A DNA stretch of 64,000 nucleotides from the NCBI GenBank assembly GCA_035275065.1, contig DATENM010000085.1:52114-116113 (forward strand), given 5' to 3'. Made by a program: the position numbers and the translations under genes. The notes beneath the pieces are model-generated. The model was not told the origin of the DNA. It did not search any database and saw nothing but the letters and a program-made list of their open reading frames with translations. Positions 9,140-17,981 of the stretch are shown in pieces (the stretch's first letter is position 1; each line of letters opens with the position of its first letter). Source of the stretch: Blastocatellia bacterium (GTDB taxonomy: Bacteria > Acidobacteriota > Blastocatellia > UBA7656).

Positions 9140-11779
9140 TTACTCGTAGCGGAGCGCGGCCATCGGATCGATGCGTGTGGCGCGGCGCGCCGGCAGGTAG
9201 CTGGCCGTCAGGGCGACGGCGATCAGGATGACGCAGATCGAAGCGAAGGTTAGCGGGTCGGTGGCGCTGACGCCGAAAAGCAGGCTCGACATGAAGCGGG
9301 TCAATGCCAGCGCGGCGGCCAGTCCAATGGCAACGCCGATCAGGGCAAGCTGAATGGCCTGGCTCAAGACGAGCTTCAAGACGTCGGCGCGGCTTGCCCC
9401 TAAAGCGACGCGGATGCCGATCTCATGGCGGCGCTGCGCGACCAGATAGGCGATCACGCCATACAAGCCGATGGCCGCTAGCAGCAATGCCAGCGCCGCG
9501 AACATGCCGAGTAAGGTGACGGCGAATCGCTTCGTTTCGAGCGAACGCGCCAGCCGCTCGTCCATCGTCTTGATGTCGTAGACCGGCAGATTCGCATCCA
9601 CCGCTTGCACCTGCTCGCGGATAGTTTGCGCCAAGCGGTGCGGGTCATCCGTAGTCCGAACGACAAGCGCCGAAGAGCTCACCACGGACCACGGGAAGTA
9701 GATCGTGCCTTCAGGCTCTTGGATCAGGTCTTTCGGGCGTACCGTGCCGACGACGCCGACAATCCTCGCCCACGGCCCCTTGCTGCCCCAGCCGAGGCTC
9801 GCGCCAATCGGGTCGCGGTCCGGCCAGAAACGCTTCGCCAGGGCTTCATCAATGACGACCGCGGAGCCGTCGCCTATGGGGCCGTCAACGCGCATATCCG
9901 ACGATTCGAGCAGCCGCCCCTTGACCAGCGGTATGCCCATCGCACGGAAATAATCCCAGGTGACGTAGAGGTATTCGGCATGTGGCGGCGGCGCGTCCGG
10001 GCCTGCCTGCCGATCACGGATTGAAAACATGGAATTGTCGCCGCCCATAAACGGCGGCTGGAAGGCGACTGCCGCATGCTCGACGCCCGGCGTCGCCGCG
10101 ACGCGTTCAAGCACCGCATCCATGAAGCGTGCGACCTGCGGCGAGTCGCTGTACTGCGTGCGCGGCAGCGCCCAGCGCAGCGTCAGGACGTGATGCGGCT
10201 CGAAGCCCGGACTGACGTCGAGCAGCCTGGCGAAGCTGCGCAGCAACAAGCCAGCGCCGATCAACAGGACAACTGCCAGCGAGACTTCGGCGACCACGAG
10301 GGCGCGGCGCAAGCGGTGGCGCGAAGGGCTGGCGGTGTCCGAGCGGCCCGATTCTTTGAGCGAGCTGACGAGGTCTGTCTTCGATGCAACCAGCGCCGGC
10401 ACTAGGCCGAAGATGATGCCCGAAAGTAACGAGACGGCTACCGTGAAGCCCAGCACTCTGGCGTCCAGGCGCGCTTCGCTGACGCGTGGCAGGTCAGCCG
10501 GCGCCAGGGCGATCAATGCGCGCAAGCCCCAGGCGGCAAACAGCACGCCGAGCGCGCCGCCGCCGACCCCCAGCAGCACGCTTTCGGTGAGCAGTTGTCT
10601 TAGAATGCGGCGGCGTCCGGCACCTAGCGCCGAGCGGATGGCCATCTCGCGGGAGCGCACGCTCGCCCGCGCCAGCAGCAGGTTGGCGATGTTCGCGCAG
10701 GAGATCAACAACACGATCATCACCGCGCCTAGCAGAAGGTAGAGCGGGCGGCGCACGTCGCCAACCTGCTCGTCGTCGAGGGGCCGCACTTCGATGTTGA
10801 AATCATCGAGTTTCATGCCCTTGGCGTCCTGCGCCAGGGCGCTCATCGCCGCCTGCGCCTGTGACAGCGTGACGCCCGGCTTCAGCCGCGCGAGCATCGA
10901 ATAAGCCAGGCTCGAACGGCGCTCCTCTGAAAGCTCTCGCGGCGAGAACGCCATCGGAATCCAGAGGTCGGTGTACGGATAAAGCTCCGCGAAGCTCGGC
11001 GGCAGCACGCCGATGATCTGATAGCCTTCGCCGTCGAGTTGCAGCGTCCGACCGATGGCCGCGGCGTCGGCGTTGAACAGGCGCTTCCACAGGCTGTGAC
11101 TGAGCAGCGCGACATGCTGATTGCCGAAGCGGTCTTCTTCATCGCTGAACGCGCGCCCGACGAGCGGTGCGACGCCGAGCATCGGGAAGAGGCTCGCGGT
11201 GGCGCGCCCGGCCTGCAATCGCAAAGGCGCGTCAACGCCCGTGAGGTTAAAGTTCCTCTGGGTGAGCGCCGCCGTCGCCTCGAAGACGTCAGTCTTGCTG
11301 CTGTAGTCGAGGTAGTGCAGCGCCGACACAGAGGTGCGCGGCAGATTGAGCCGGGGCAGTTGATTATGAATCACCACGACGCGCTCAGGCTCGCTGATCG
11401 GCAGGCGGCGAATCAAGACGGCGTTAACGACGCTGAAGATAGCTGTGGTTGCGCCGATGCCCAGGCTCAAGGTCAGCACGGCGATCAGGCTAAAGCCGGG
11501 CTGCTTGCGTAACACGCGAGCGGCGAAGCGCAAATCCTGCAACAGAGTTTCCAGATAATGACCCACACGCACCTCCCGCACGCTCTCTTTGACCTGCTCG
11601 ATGCCGCCGATTTCGATTAAGGCTTGCCGGCGGGCCGCTGCCGCTTCCATCCCCTGAGCGAGCTTTGCCTCGATCAGCAAATCGAGATAGGCAGTGACTT
11701 CTTCGCTTAGCTCATGCTCAACCCGTTCCTTGCGAAACAGGTTGCGGCAGAAACTCGTCAGGCGCGGCCATAGCGACAT
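9140..11779 (-). CDS. ADOP-family permease (Acidobacterial duplicated orphan permease)
   Basis: 879 residues. A cytoplasmic helical N terminus (about 1-90) is followed by two copies of the MacB-like layout: a membrane helix near 95-120, a periplasmic domain, then three FtsX-type helices around 345-480, with the pattern repeated to the C terminus (LVAQRRHEIGIRVALGASRADVLKLVL, and the closing YLPARRATRIDPMAALRYE). No ATPase is encoded beside it, which is why the family is called orphan. It is probably an inner-membrane efflux or lipoprotein-type exporter that shares an ATPase. It starts 12 bases after the padR stop, so the two genes form an operon under PadR control (inference from the conserved pairing). 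Confidence 0.93.
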   Translation of the reverse strand: MSLWPRLTSFCRNLFRKERVEHELSEEVTAYLDLLIEAKLAQGMEAAAARRQALIEIGGIEQVKESVREVRVGHYLETLLQDLRFAARVLRKQPGFSLIAVLTLSLGIGATTAIFSVVNAVLIRRLPISEPERVVVIHNQLPRLNLPRTSVSALHYLDYSSKTDVFEATAALTQRNFNLTGVDAPLRLQAGRATASLFPMLGVAPLVGRAFSDEEDRFGNQHVALLSHSLWKRLFNADAAAIGRTLQLDGEGYQIIGVLPPSFAELYPYTDLWIPMAFSPRELSEERRSSLAYSMLARLKPGVTLSQAQAAMSALAQDAKGMKLDDFNIEVRPLDDEQVGDVRRPLYLLLGAVMIVLLISCANIANLLLARASVRSREMAIRSALGAGRRRILRQLLTESVLLGVGGGALGVLFAAWGLRALIALAPADLPRVSEARLDARVLGFTVAVSLLSGIIFGLVPALVASKTDLVSSLKESGRSDTASPSRHRLRRALVVAEVSLAVVLLIGAGLLLRSFARLLDVSPGFEPHHVLTLRWALPRTQYSDSPQVARFMDAVLERVAATPGVEHAAVAFQPPFMGGDNSMFSIRDRQAGPDAPPPHAEYLYVTWDYFRAMGIPLVKGRLLESSDMRVDGPIGDGSAVVIDEALAKRFWPDRDPIGASLGWGSKGPWARIVGVVGTVRPKDLIQEPEGTIYFPWSVVSSSALVVRTTDDPHRLAQTIREQVQAVDANLPVYDIKTMDERLARSLETKRFAVTLLGMFAALALLLAAIGLYGVIAYLVAQRRHEIGIRVALGASRADVLKLVLSQAIQLALIGVAIGLAAALALTRFMSSLLFGVSATDPLTFASICVILIAVALTASYLPARRATRIDPMAALRYE

Positions 11780-11791
11780 TTCGTTGCCCCT

Positions 11792-12124
11792 TTACGTGGC
11801 TTTCAAGGCGGCGCTGATCGCCACCGAGATCAACTGCCACTCGCGCGTCTCGGCCTCCAACTGGCGGCGTCCGGCGGCGGTCAGGCGATAGAACTTCGCT
11901 CGCCGCCGGTTCTCGGATTCGCCCCACGATGCTTTCAGCCAGCCGGCCTCTTCCAAGCGGTGCAGGGCGGGGAAGAGCGAGCCGGGCTTGACCTGAAACG
12001 TTCCGCGCGTGATCTGTTCGATGCGCTGCGAGACCCCCAGCCCGTGCAGCGGCCCCAGCGCCAGCGCCTTCAGCACCAGCAGGTCGAGCGTGCCTTGCAA
12101 AAGATCTTTCTTGTAATCCGTCAT
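11792..12124 (-). CDS. PadR-family transcriptional regulator (Acidobacterial type)
   Basis: 110 residues. The sequence LLQGTLDLLVLKALALGPLHGLGVSQRIEQ is the typical start of the PadR winged helix. It is followed by a recognition region (VKPGSLFPALHRLEEAGWL), the wing (RRAKFYRLTAAGRRQL) and a short C-terminal helix for dimerisation. PadR proteins repress neighbouring genes until a ligand binds. Here the next gene is an ADOP permease, a known Acidobacterial pairing. The ATG at 12124 is preceded by AGGAGG; a longer in-frame reading 54 bases upstream lacks such a site. It is probably autoregulated from the promoter at 12143-12178. Confidence 0.93.
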   Translation of the reverse strand: MTDYKKDLLQGTLDLLVLKALALGPLHGLGVSQRIEQITRGTFQVKPGSLFPALHRLEEAGWLKASWGESENRRRAKFYRLTAAGRRQLEAETREWQLISVAISAALKAT

Positions 12125-12140
12125 CGTCCGCCTCCTATAG

Positions 12141-12178
12141 ACAGCCTGTAGGTTACGCCGGCTCGTATAGAATGTCAA
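12141..12178 (-). promoter_or_regulatory. Promoter and possible operator of the padR-permease operon
   Basis: On the minus strand a TTGACA (12173-12178) lies 17 bases from TAACCT (12150-12155), a good sigma-70 promoter. The small palindrome ACAGCCTGT (12141-12149) lies where transcription should begin and is a candidate PadR operator (inference). Confidence 0.55.
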
Positions 12179-12192
12179 TAGGAGGCGGCCGG

Positions 12193-12235
12193 CCAGGCAA
12201 GCGCCGGGGTTGCCGAGAAGCGCCGTCTTGCCTGG
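12193..12235. repeat. Inverted repeat in the divergent spacer
   Basis: CCAGGCAAG at 12193-12201 is mirrored by CTTGCCTGG at 12227-12235 with a 25-base GC-rich loop. It lies between the padR promoter and the attE-like start, so it may form a hairpin in the attE leader or bind a regulator. Confidence 0.5.
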
Positions 12236-12297
12236 GCGGCGTGGCGAGGTAATACTCTCTGGTTGACGCTTCCATCTTCATCCTGGGAGAGGCTGCC

Positions 12298-12990
12298 TTG
12301 CCGCTTCTGCTGGTTGCTCAGGTCGAGAAAGTTTATGCCGGTGGGCGCGGCGGTGTGGCGGCGCTGCGCGGCGTCAGCTTTGCGGCGGAGGCCGGTGAGT
12401 TCATTGCGCTGATGGGGCCGTCGGGCTGCGGCAAATCATCGCTGCTGCATATCGTCGGCGGCATGGATCGTGCCTCTAGCGGGCGCGTGACGCTTGCCGA
12501 TATATCATTCGCCTCGCTTAGCGAAGAAGACCTGGCACGGCTGCGGCGGCGGCGCATCGGTTTCATCTTCCAATTCTTCAACCTGCTGCCGACGCTCACT
12601 GTGGCAGAGAATGTCGCGCTGCCGCTGTTGCTCGATGGCGCGCCGGAACGCGAGACCGACAATCGCACGCGGGATTTGCTCACGCGCGTCGGCCTTACGG
12701 ACCGCGCCGATCATTATCCGGCTGAACTGTCGGGCGGCGAGATGCAACGCTGTGCGGTCGCCCGCGCCATCATCACACGGCCTCAACTCCTGCTTGCCGA
12801 CGAGCCGACCGGCAACCTCGATTCCGAAAACGGTCATCAGGTCATGCAACTGCTCGCCGAGCTGAACCGTGAAACCGGCGTCACGATTATCCTGGCCACA
12901 CACGCGAGCGAATCGGCTGACTATGCGCGCCGCATCATCCGCATGCGTGACGGCTTGATCGCAAGCGACACCGCCGAGCCGCGCGCCTGA
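12298..12990 (+). CDS. ABC transporter ATP-binding protein (AttE/LolD-like)
   Basis: 230 residues, a single nucleotide-binding domain. Walker A is GPSGCGKSS (residues 40-48), the Q-loop is in IFQFFNLLPTLTVAENVALPLL, the signature is LSGGEMQR and Walker B is LLLADEP, followed by a His in LATHASE. The MacB/LolD subtype is shown by the FQFFNLLPTL and TGNLDSENG segments. It powers the FtsX-type permease encoded 10 bases downstream. The start is a TTG at 12298 with GGGAGAGG upstream; no better start is present. With the next two genes it matches the AttEFGH arrangement. Confidence 0.92.
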   Translation: MPLLLVAQVEKVYAGGRGGVAALRGVSFAAEAGEFIALMGPSGCGKSSLLHIVGGMDRASSGRVTLADISFASLSEEDLARLRRRRIGFIFQFFNLLPTLTVAENVALPLLLDGAPERETDNRTRDLLTRVGLTDRADHYPAELSGGEMQRCAVARAIITRPQLLLADEPTGNLDSENGHQVMQLLAELNRETGVTIILATHASESADYARRIIRMRDGLIASDTAEPRA

Positions 12991-13000
12991 AGTCATCACG

Positions 13001-15679
13001 ATGAAGGCTTACGTCATCCTTTTTCGTCAATTCATCCTGCGCGCACTGCTGCGCCAGAAGCTCCGCACCTTGATCACGGCGCTCGGCGTGGCGCTCGGCG
13101 TCGGCGTCACCGTAGCGATCCGGCTGGCGAATGCGAGCGCCCTGGAATCTTTTCGCACCGCGACGGAATCGATAGCCGGGCAGACCTCGATTCAGATCAC
13201 CGGCGCCGCCGGTCGCTTCGATGAGCTACGGCTCGGCGACCTCGGCTGGCTGCGCGATTATGGCGATATCAGCCCGGTCATCACCGGCTACGCGATGACC
13301 GATCCGCGGATGCGCGCCGATAGCCCGCCCGCCGCGCCTTCTTCATCTGTAAGCAATGCCACAAAGCCGCTGCCGCGCTATGGCGAGTTTCTCGAAGTCC
13401 TCGGCGTAGACGTGCTGCGCGAGCGGCCATTCCGCGAATACCGATTGATCCGCACAGGCGAGGGCGAAGCGCAGCCGAACGCCCGCGATTTTCTGCTGCT
13501 GCTCGCCGACCCTTCGTCCATCGTCGTTACTGAAACCTTTGCCGCGCGGCATCGCCTCAATATCGGCGACCGGCTGGCGCTGACGATGGGCGAAGCGCGC
13601 CGCGAATATGTCGTGCGCGGGCTGCTCGCGAACGAGGGCCCGGCGCGCGCCATGCAGGGCAACTTCGTTTTGATGGACATCGCCGCCGCGCAGTGGGCGT
13701 TCAACCGCCTCGGCTTGCTCGACCGCGTTGACGTGAAGCTCAAACGCGACATCCCGCGCGAGCGCGCCGAAGCGGAAATCAGCAGCCGGTTGCCCGCCTC
13801 ACTCGTCGTGCGCCGTCCCGAAGCCGGCGCCAGCGAAGTAGAGAAGATGATCGCGGCGTTTCACTTCAACCTCAACGCGCTTGGCTCGATTGCGCTGGTC
13901 GTCGGACTATTCCTGATCTACAACACGATATCGATTTCCGTCATCACGCGGCGCGACGAGATCGGCACACTGCGCGCCCTCGGCACCACGCGGCGGACGA
14001 CGCTGCTGCTCTTTCTGGGCGAAGCGATCTTGCTGGCGCTCGCCGGCACGATTGTTGGCCTCGTGCTTGGCCGCTTGATGGCGGCGGCGGCAGTCAAAGC
14101 GACGGCGACGACCGTAGAGATATTTTTCATCGCCACCGCCGCCACCCGCGCCGCCGCGCAGCATGCCCTGAGCCTGAGCGAAATCGCGATTGCTTTTGCC
14201 GTCGCGTTGCCGCTATCGCTGCTTGCCGCCGCGGTGCCGGCGCTCGAAGCGGCGCGGGTTCGCCCCATCGAAGCCATGCGCGGCGCGGAACGCTTGGAAA
14301 AGACCTTCAAGCCATCGCGCAAGTTTCTTGTGGCGTCGCTTACATTGCTGCTCGCCGGCTACCTGCTGACCCTGCCGGGGCCTGTCGGCGGCATCCCTGT
14401 CTTCGCTGACACGGCGGCGTTAGTTTTGATGTTCGGCGGCGCGGCGCTCGCGCCAAATGCCCTGTGGCTGGCCTGTCAGATGGCCAGCCGGCTCATTGCG
14501 CGTTGGTTCAGCTTTGTGCGTGTCGAGGCGAAGCTCGCCGCCGCCAATCTGCGCAACGCCATTCCGCGACTATCGATTTCCGTCGCGGCGCTGGCCGTCG
14601 CGCTGGCGATGATGACGGCGATTTCGGTCATGGTCGGCAGCTTTCGCGAGACCGTCGCTTACTGGGTAGACCAGACGCTTGTGGCCGATGTTTACGCCCG
14701 CCCGTTGACGCAGAGCGCCACAAACTTCGCGGGCGAGATTGACGCGCAGGCCATCGCGCTGGTTAAGAAGGACCCGGCGGTCATCACGGCTTATGCTTCG
14801 GCGTCGCAGCCGGCCACTTATCAAGGCGAAGCCATCGTCGTCAGCGGCGGCGATTTCACCGCGCTCGCAGGGCCTTGGCGCTTGCTCTTCAAGTCGCCGG
14901 CAGACGGGCGCGCGGCGGCGCTCACGGCCATCGGCACGGATCGCATTATCGTCAACGAGAGCTTCTCGCTGCGCTACCACAAGCGCGTCGGCGATGTGAT
15001 TGAGCTGCCGACCGCCGCCGGGCCGCAGCCCTTCGAGATCGTCGCCATCTATTTCGACTACGCCAACAGCCGCGGCGTCTGCTTGATGGACGCGACCGCT
15101 TATGCGCGCCATTATCCCTACGCCCGGCCCAACAGCCTGGCGGTTTACTTGAAGCCAGAGGCCGACGCCGACGAAGTCACGGCGCGGCTCGCAGAGAATG
15201 TCGGCGGGCGCTATCAGTTGTTGTTTACGACCAACCGCGTCATCCGCCGCGAAGTGATGCGCATCTTCGATTCGACCTTTGCCATCACCTACGCGCTCGA
15301 AGCGATTGCCCTCATCGTCGCCGCGCTCGGTGTCATCTCGACGCTGATTACCTTGATCCTCGAACGGCGCGGCGAGATCAGCGTGCTGGGATTTCTGGGC
15401 GCGACGCGCCGCCAGATTCGCCGCATGGTGGTGATTGAAAGTTTGTTGATCGGCGGCGTCAGCCAGGGCATCGGCCTTCTCATCGGGCTGATGCTGTCGC
15501 TGGTGCTGATCTACGTCATCAACGTGCAATCGTTTGGCTGGACGATTCAATTCCATCTGCCGGTCGGATTCCTGGCGCAGTCAACGTTGCTGATGTTGCT
15601 GGTCACGGCACTGGCCGGCCTCTACCCGGCCGCCCGTGCCGCGCGCGTCGAAGCCGTGCGCTTCGCAAGAGAAGAGTAA
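13001..15679 (+). CDS. FtsX-family ABC permease, large two-module form (AttF/AttG-like)
   Basis: 892 residues. An N-terminal helix (about 17-40) leads to a large periplasmic domain. Three helices follow around 290-420 (the ISVITRRDEIGTLRALGTTRRTTLLLF coupling segment faces the ATPase), two more at about 440-500, then a second helix plus periplasmic domain, and three C-terminal helices (ILERRGEISVLGFLGATRRQIRRM). The fused double module means one polypeptide can form the whole membrane part. The upstream ATPase and downstream AttH-like gene suggest envelope lipid or lipoprotein handling, but the substrate is unknown. Its stop overlaps the next start (TAATG). Confidence 0.9.
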   Translation: MKAYVILFRQFILRALLRQKLRTLITALGVALGVGVTVAIRLANASALESFRTATESIAGQTSIQITGAAGRFDELRLGDLGWLRDYGDISPVITGYAMTDPRMRADSPPAAPSSSVSNATKPLPRYGEFLEVLGVDVLRERPFREYRLIRTGEGEAQPNARDFLLLLADPSSIVVTETFAARHRLNIGDRLALTMGEARREYVVRGLLANEGPARAMQGNFVLMDIAAAQWAFNRLGLLDRVDVKLKRDIPRERAEAEISSRLPASLVVRRPEAGASEVEKMIAAFHFNLNALGSIALVVGLFLIYNTISISVITRRDEIGTLRALGTTRRTTLLLFLGEAILLALAGTIVGLVLGRLMAAAAVKATATTVEIFFIATAATRAAAQHALSLSEIAIAFAVALPLSLLAAAVPALEAARVRPIEAMRGAERLEKTFKPSRKFLVASLTLLLAGYLLTLPGPVGGIPVFADTAALVLMFGGAALAPNALWLACQMASRLIARWFSFVRVEAKLAAANLRNAIPRLSISVAALAVALAMMTAISVMVGSFRETVAYWVDQTLVADVYARPLTQSATNFAGEIDAQAIALVKKDPAVITAYASASQPATYQGEAIVVSGGDFTALAGPWRLLFKSPADGRAAALTAIGTDRIIVNESFSLRYHKRVGDVIELPTAAGPQPFEIVAIYFDYANSRGVCLMDATAYARHYPYARPNSLAVYLKPEADADEVTARLAENVGGRYQLLFTTNRVIRREVMRIFDSTFAITYALEAIALIVAALGVISTLITLILERRGEISVLGFLGATRRQIRRMVVIESLLIGGVSQGIGLLIGLMLSLVLIYVINVQSFGWTIQFHLPVGFLAQSTLLMLLVTALAGLYPAARAARVEAVRFAREE

Positions 15680-16908
15680 TGGGCAGAAGTCAGAAGTCAG
15701 AAGTCAGAAGTCAGGAGTCGGGAGCCGGCGGCCATGCCAAGCGGCGTGTGTGGTGGGCGGTGGCCGGTGGCTGCTCGCTCTTCATCATGCTATTGCTCAG
15801 GCCCCTGGCCTTCGGCCTTCTCCCGGAAGGCGAACAGGAGCCGGGACCTCAGGGGGTAAGTAAAGGCGAATGGCGCGAGGCCGAAGCGGGCTACCGCTAC
15901 GAGTTCCCGCGCGATCACGCGGCGCACCCGGACTATGGCCTGGAGTGGTGGTATTACACGGGCAACTTGCGGGCGGGCAATGGGCGGCGCTTCGGTTATC
16001 AGTTGACCTTCTTTCGCGTTGGCGTGACTCGCCATCCCGTAAATCCGTCGCGCTGGGCGGTGCGCGATCTGTACATGACACACTTCGCGATCTCGGACAT
16101 TGATCGGCGGCAGTTTCATTCATTCGACCGCATCAACCGCGCAGGGCCGGGTTGGGCTGGCGCGGCCACCGATGCGTATCGCGTCTGGAACGAAGACTGG
16201 TCAGCACAACTTGAAAGCGGCGCTCACCACTTGAGCGCGAGTGATGGCGATTACAAGATCGATCTGCGGCTCACAACGGCGCGGCCCGAAGTGATTCACG
16301 GCGAGGACGGCATCAGTCAGAAGGGGCCGTCCGCCGGCAACGCTTCGCATTATTACTCGCTGACCCGGTTAGCGACGACGGGGCAGATGACGGTTGGCGG
16401 CGAAGCCTTCGAGGTCGAGGGCTTGAGCTGGATGGATCACGAATTCGGCACCAGCTTTCTCGAAGCCGAAGCCACCGGCTGGGACTGGTTCTCGATTCAA
16501 CTCGACGATGGCCGCGAGCTAATGCTGTTCGAGATTCGCCGCCGCGACGGCCAGATTGATCCGCGCTCAAGCGGCACCCTGATTGATCGTGACGGGCGCA
16601 CGACACATCTGCGCTTCGGGGAATTCACGCTGGCTGCAAGTGACGTGTGGCGTTCACCAGCCAGTCAGGCGGAATACCCGACGGCGTGGACGATTGAGCT
16701 GCCGCGCTTTCAATTGCATCTTGAAACGCGCGCCGCCTTTGCCGAGCAGGAATTGCGCACCACCGAAAGCACAGGCGTGACCTATTGGGAAGGCAGCATT
16801 AACATCATTGGCACGGCGGACGGCCAGCCGGTTACAGGGCGCGGCTACCTTGAGATGACCGGCTATGCCGGCCAGAATATGGGCGCTATTCTTAAGGGCG
16901 ACAGATGA
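15679..16908 (+). CDS. AttH-like lipocalin-fold protein (CrtC/carotenoid 1,2-hydratase family)
   Basis: 409 residues as drawn. An N-terminal hydrophobic segment (VWWAVAGGCSLFIMLLLRPLAF) is followed by the paired lipocalin-like domains of the AttH/CrtC family: HAAHPDYGLEWWYYTGNL near residue 77, FGYQLTFFRVGVT, YYSLTRLATTG, WMDHEFGTS and a C-terminal GRGYLEMTGYA. In AttEFGH systems this is the secreted partner of the ABC transporter; enzymatic activity is unproven. The ATG overlaps the permease stop, but codons 3-15 lie inside a period-7 repeat arm (SQKSEVRSQ), so the native start may be a downstream codon such as the GTG just before WWAVAGG. Confidence 0.85.
   Translation: MGRSQKSEVRSQESGAGGHAKRRVWWAVAGGCSLFIMLLLRPLAFGLLPEGEQEPGPQGVSKGEWREAEAGYRYEFPRDHAAHPDYGLEWWYYTGNLRAGNGRRFGYQLTFFRVGVTRHPVNPSRWAVRDLYMTHFAISDIDRRQFHSFDRINRAGPGWAGAATDAYRVWNEDWSAQLESGAHHLSASDGDYKIDLRLTTARPEVIHGEDGISQKGPSAGNASHYYSLTRLATTGQMTVGGEAFEVEGLSWMDHEFGTSFLEAEATGWDWFSIQLDDGRELMLFEIRRRDGQIDPRSSGTLIDRDGRTTHLRFGEFTLAASDVWRSPASQAEYPTAWTIELPRFQLHLETRAAFAEQELRTTESTGVTYWEGSINIIGTADGQPVTGRGYLEMTGYAGQNMGAILKGDR
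15685..15724. repeat. Single period-7 repeat arm (GTCAGAA type) inside a coding sequence
   Basis: GTCAGAA repeated about four times, then GTCAGGA and GTCGGGA. No complementary arm is visible nearby. It lies at the very start of the AttH-like gene in the reading frame. Confidence 0.75.
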
Positions 16909-16947
16909 ACGGGGCAAGGGGCAGAGAAAAAGGAGCAGAGGAGGAAT

Positions 16948-17814
16948 ATGCTAAAAAAGATTCTGGCCTTCGCTGCCGCGCCGCTCGCCGCCATCGGATT
17001 CGGGGTGTTGCTGCTTGCCGAAATGCGCCGCCCGTTGCGCCGGGCGACATCGAATAAATCGCAGCGCGTGCCGCGCAACCTGGCGCTCGGCGCGGTGACG
17101 GCGCTGGGGGTCAACCTGTTATTCGTGCCGTTCGTTGCGGTCGTTGCGCAGTTTGTTCAGGAGCGAAAACTCGGCCTGCTCAACTTACTGCCATTGCCCC
17201 GGCCTGCACGTTTCGTCATCGCGCTGGTGCTGATGGATTACACGTTCTACTGGTGGCATCGCTGGCTGCATAAGAGCGATTTCTTGTGGCGCTTTCATGT
17301 CGTGCATCACGCCGACCTTGACATGGATGTTTCAACGGCGGCGCGCTTTCATTTCGGCGAGTACGTGCTGTCTACACCTTATCGCGCGGCGCAGATTCTA
17401 GTGATCGGCACCAGTCCTGTCGCGGCTGCCGTCTTTGAGCTGACCTTCATGCTGGCCGCCGAGTTTCATCACAGCAACCTGCGCCTGCCGCTGGCGGCGG
17501 AGCGGCGATTGGTCAGGTGGATCGTTACGCCGCGCATGCATGGCATTCATCACTCGATCATCGCCGCCGAAAGCAATGCGAACTACGCGACGGTTTTGAC
17601 GCTGTGGGACAGGCTACACCGAACCCTGCGGCTCGGCGTGCCGCAGGACGAAGTGACCATCGGCCTGGCCGCCTATCGCGACGATAGCCAATTGACCGTA
17701 GGCCGTCTGCTCCTCATGCCTTTCGCGCCGCAGCCCGATGCCTGGCAACTCGCCGATGGCACGCGGCCCGTGCGCGGCGCGCGGCCTGAGCCTGACCAGG
17801 TGTTGCCCGCCTGA
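16948..17814 (+). CDS. Fatty acid hydroxylase / sterol desaturase family protein
   Basis: 288 residues, integral membrane. Helices lie near residues 1-25, 45-70 and 85-105. The di-iron histidine boxes are HRWLHKSDFLWRFHVVHH (about 108-125), HH in AEFHHSNLRL, and MHGIHHS near 193. The family uses O2 to hydroxylate or desaturate lipids in the membrane. The start ATG at 16948 has a strong GAGGAGGAAT in front. It follows the AttH-like gene by 39 bases and may belong to the same operon, which fits an envelope lipid role for the operon (inference). The substrate cannot be told. Confidence 0.88.
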   Translation: MLKKILAFAAAPLAAIGFGVLLLAEMRRPLRRATSNKSQRVPRNLALGAVTALGVNLLFVPFVAVVAQFVQERKLGLLNLLPLPRPARFVIALVLMDYTFYWWHRWLHKSDFLWRFHVVHHADLDMDVSTAARFHFGEYVLSTPYRAAQILVIGTSPVAAAVFELTFMLAAEFHHSNLRLPLAAERRLVRWIVTPRMHGIHHSIIAAESNANYATVLTLWDRLHRTLRLGVPQDEVTIGLAAYRDDSQLTVGRLLLMPFAPQPDAWQLADGTRPVRGARPEPDQVLPA

Positions 17815-17981
17815 CCTGGGCCTGCCGGCATCGGGCATTGACACGCTTTCGCACATATGATGAGATTGGCCTGTCCGTAAACGTCTCTTACCTGTTGCCC
17901 GCGAGATTGAATTACGCTTGAGCGATTCGAGTTAAACGGTCAACAGAACAAGCCGAGCGCCGCCTTGAATCCTGGAGGTCA

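Noticed and set aside
14570..15556. Minus-strand frame opposite the FtsX permease
   Set aside because: Antisense shadow of a well-supported permease.
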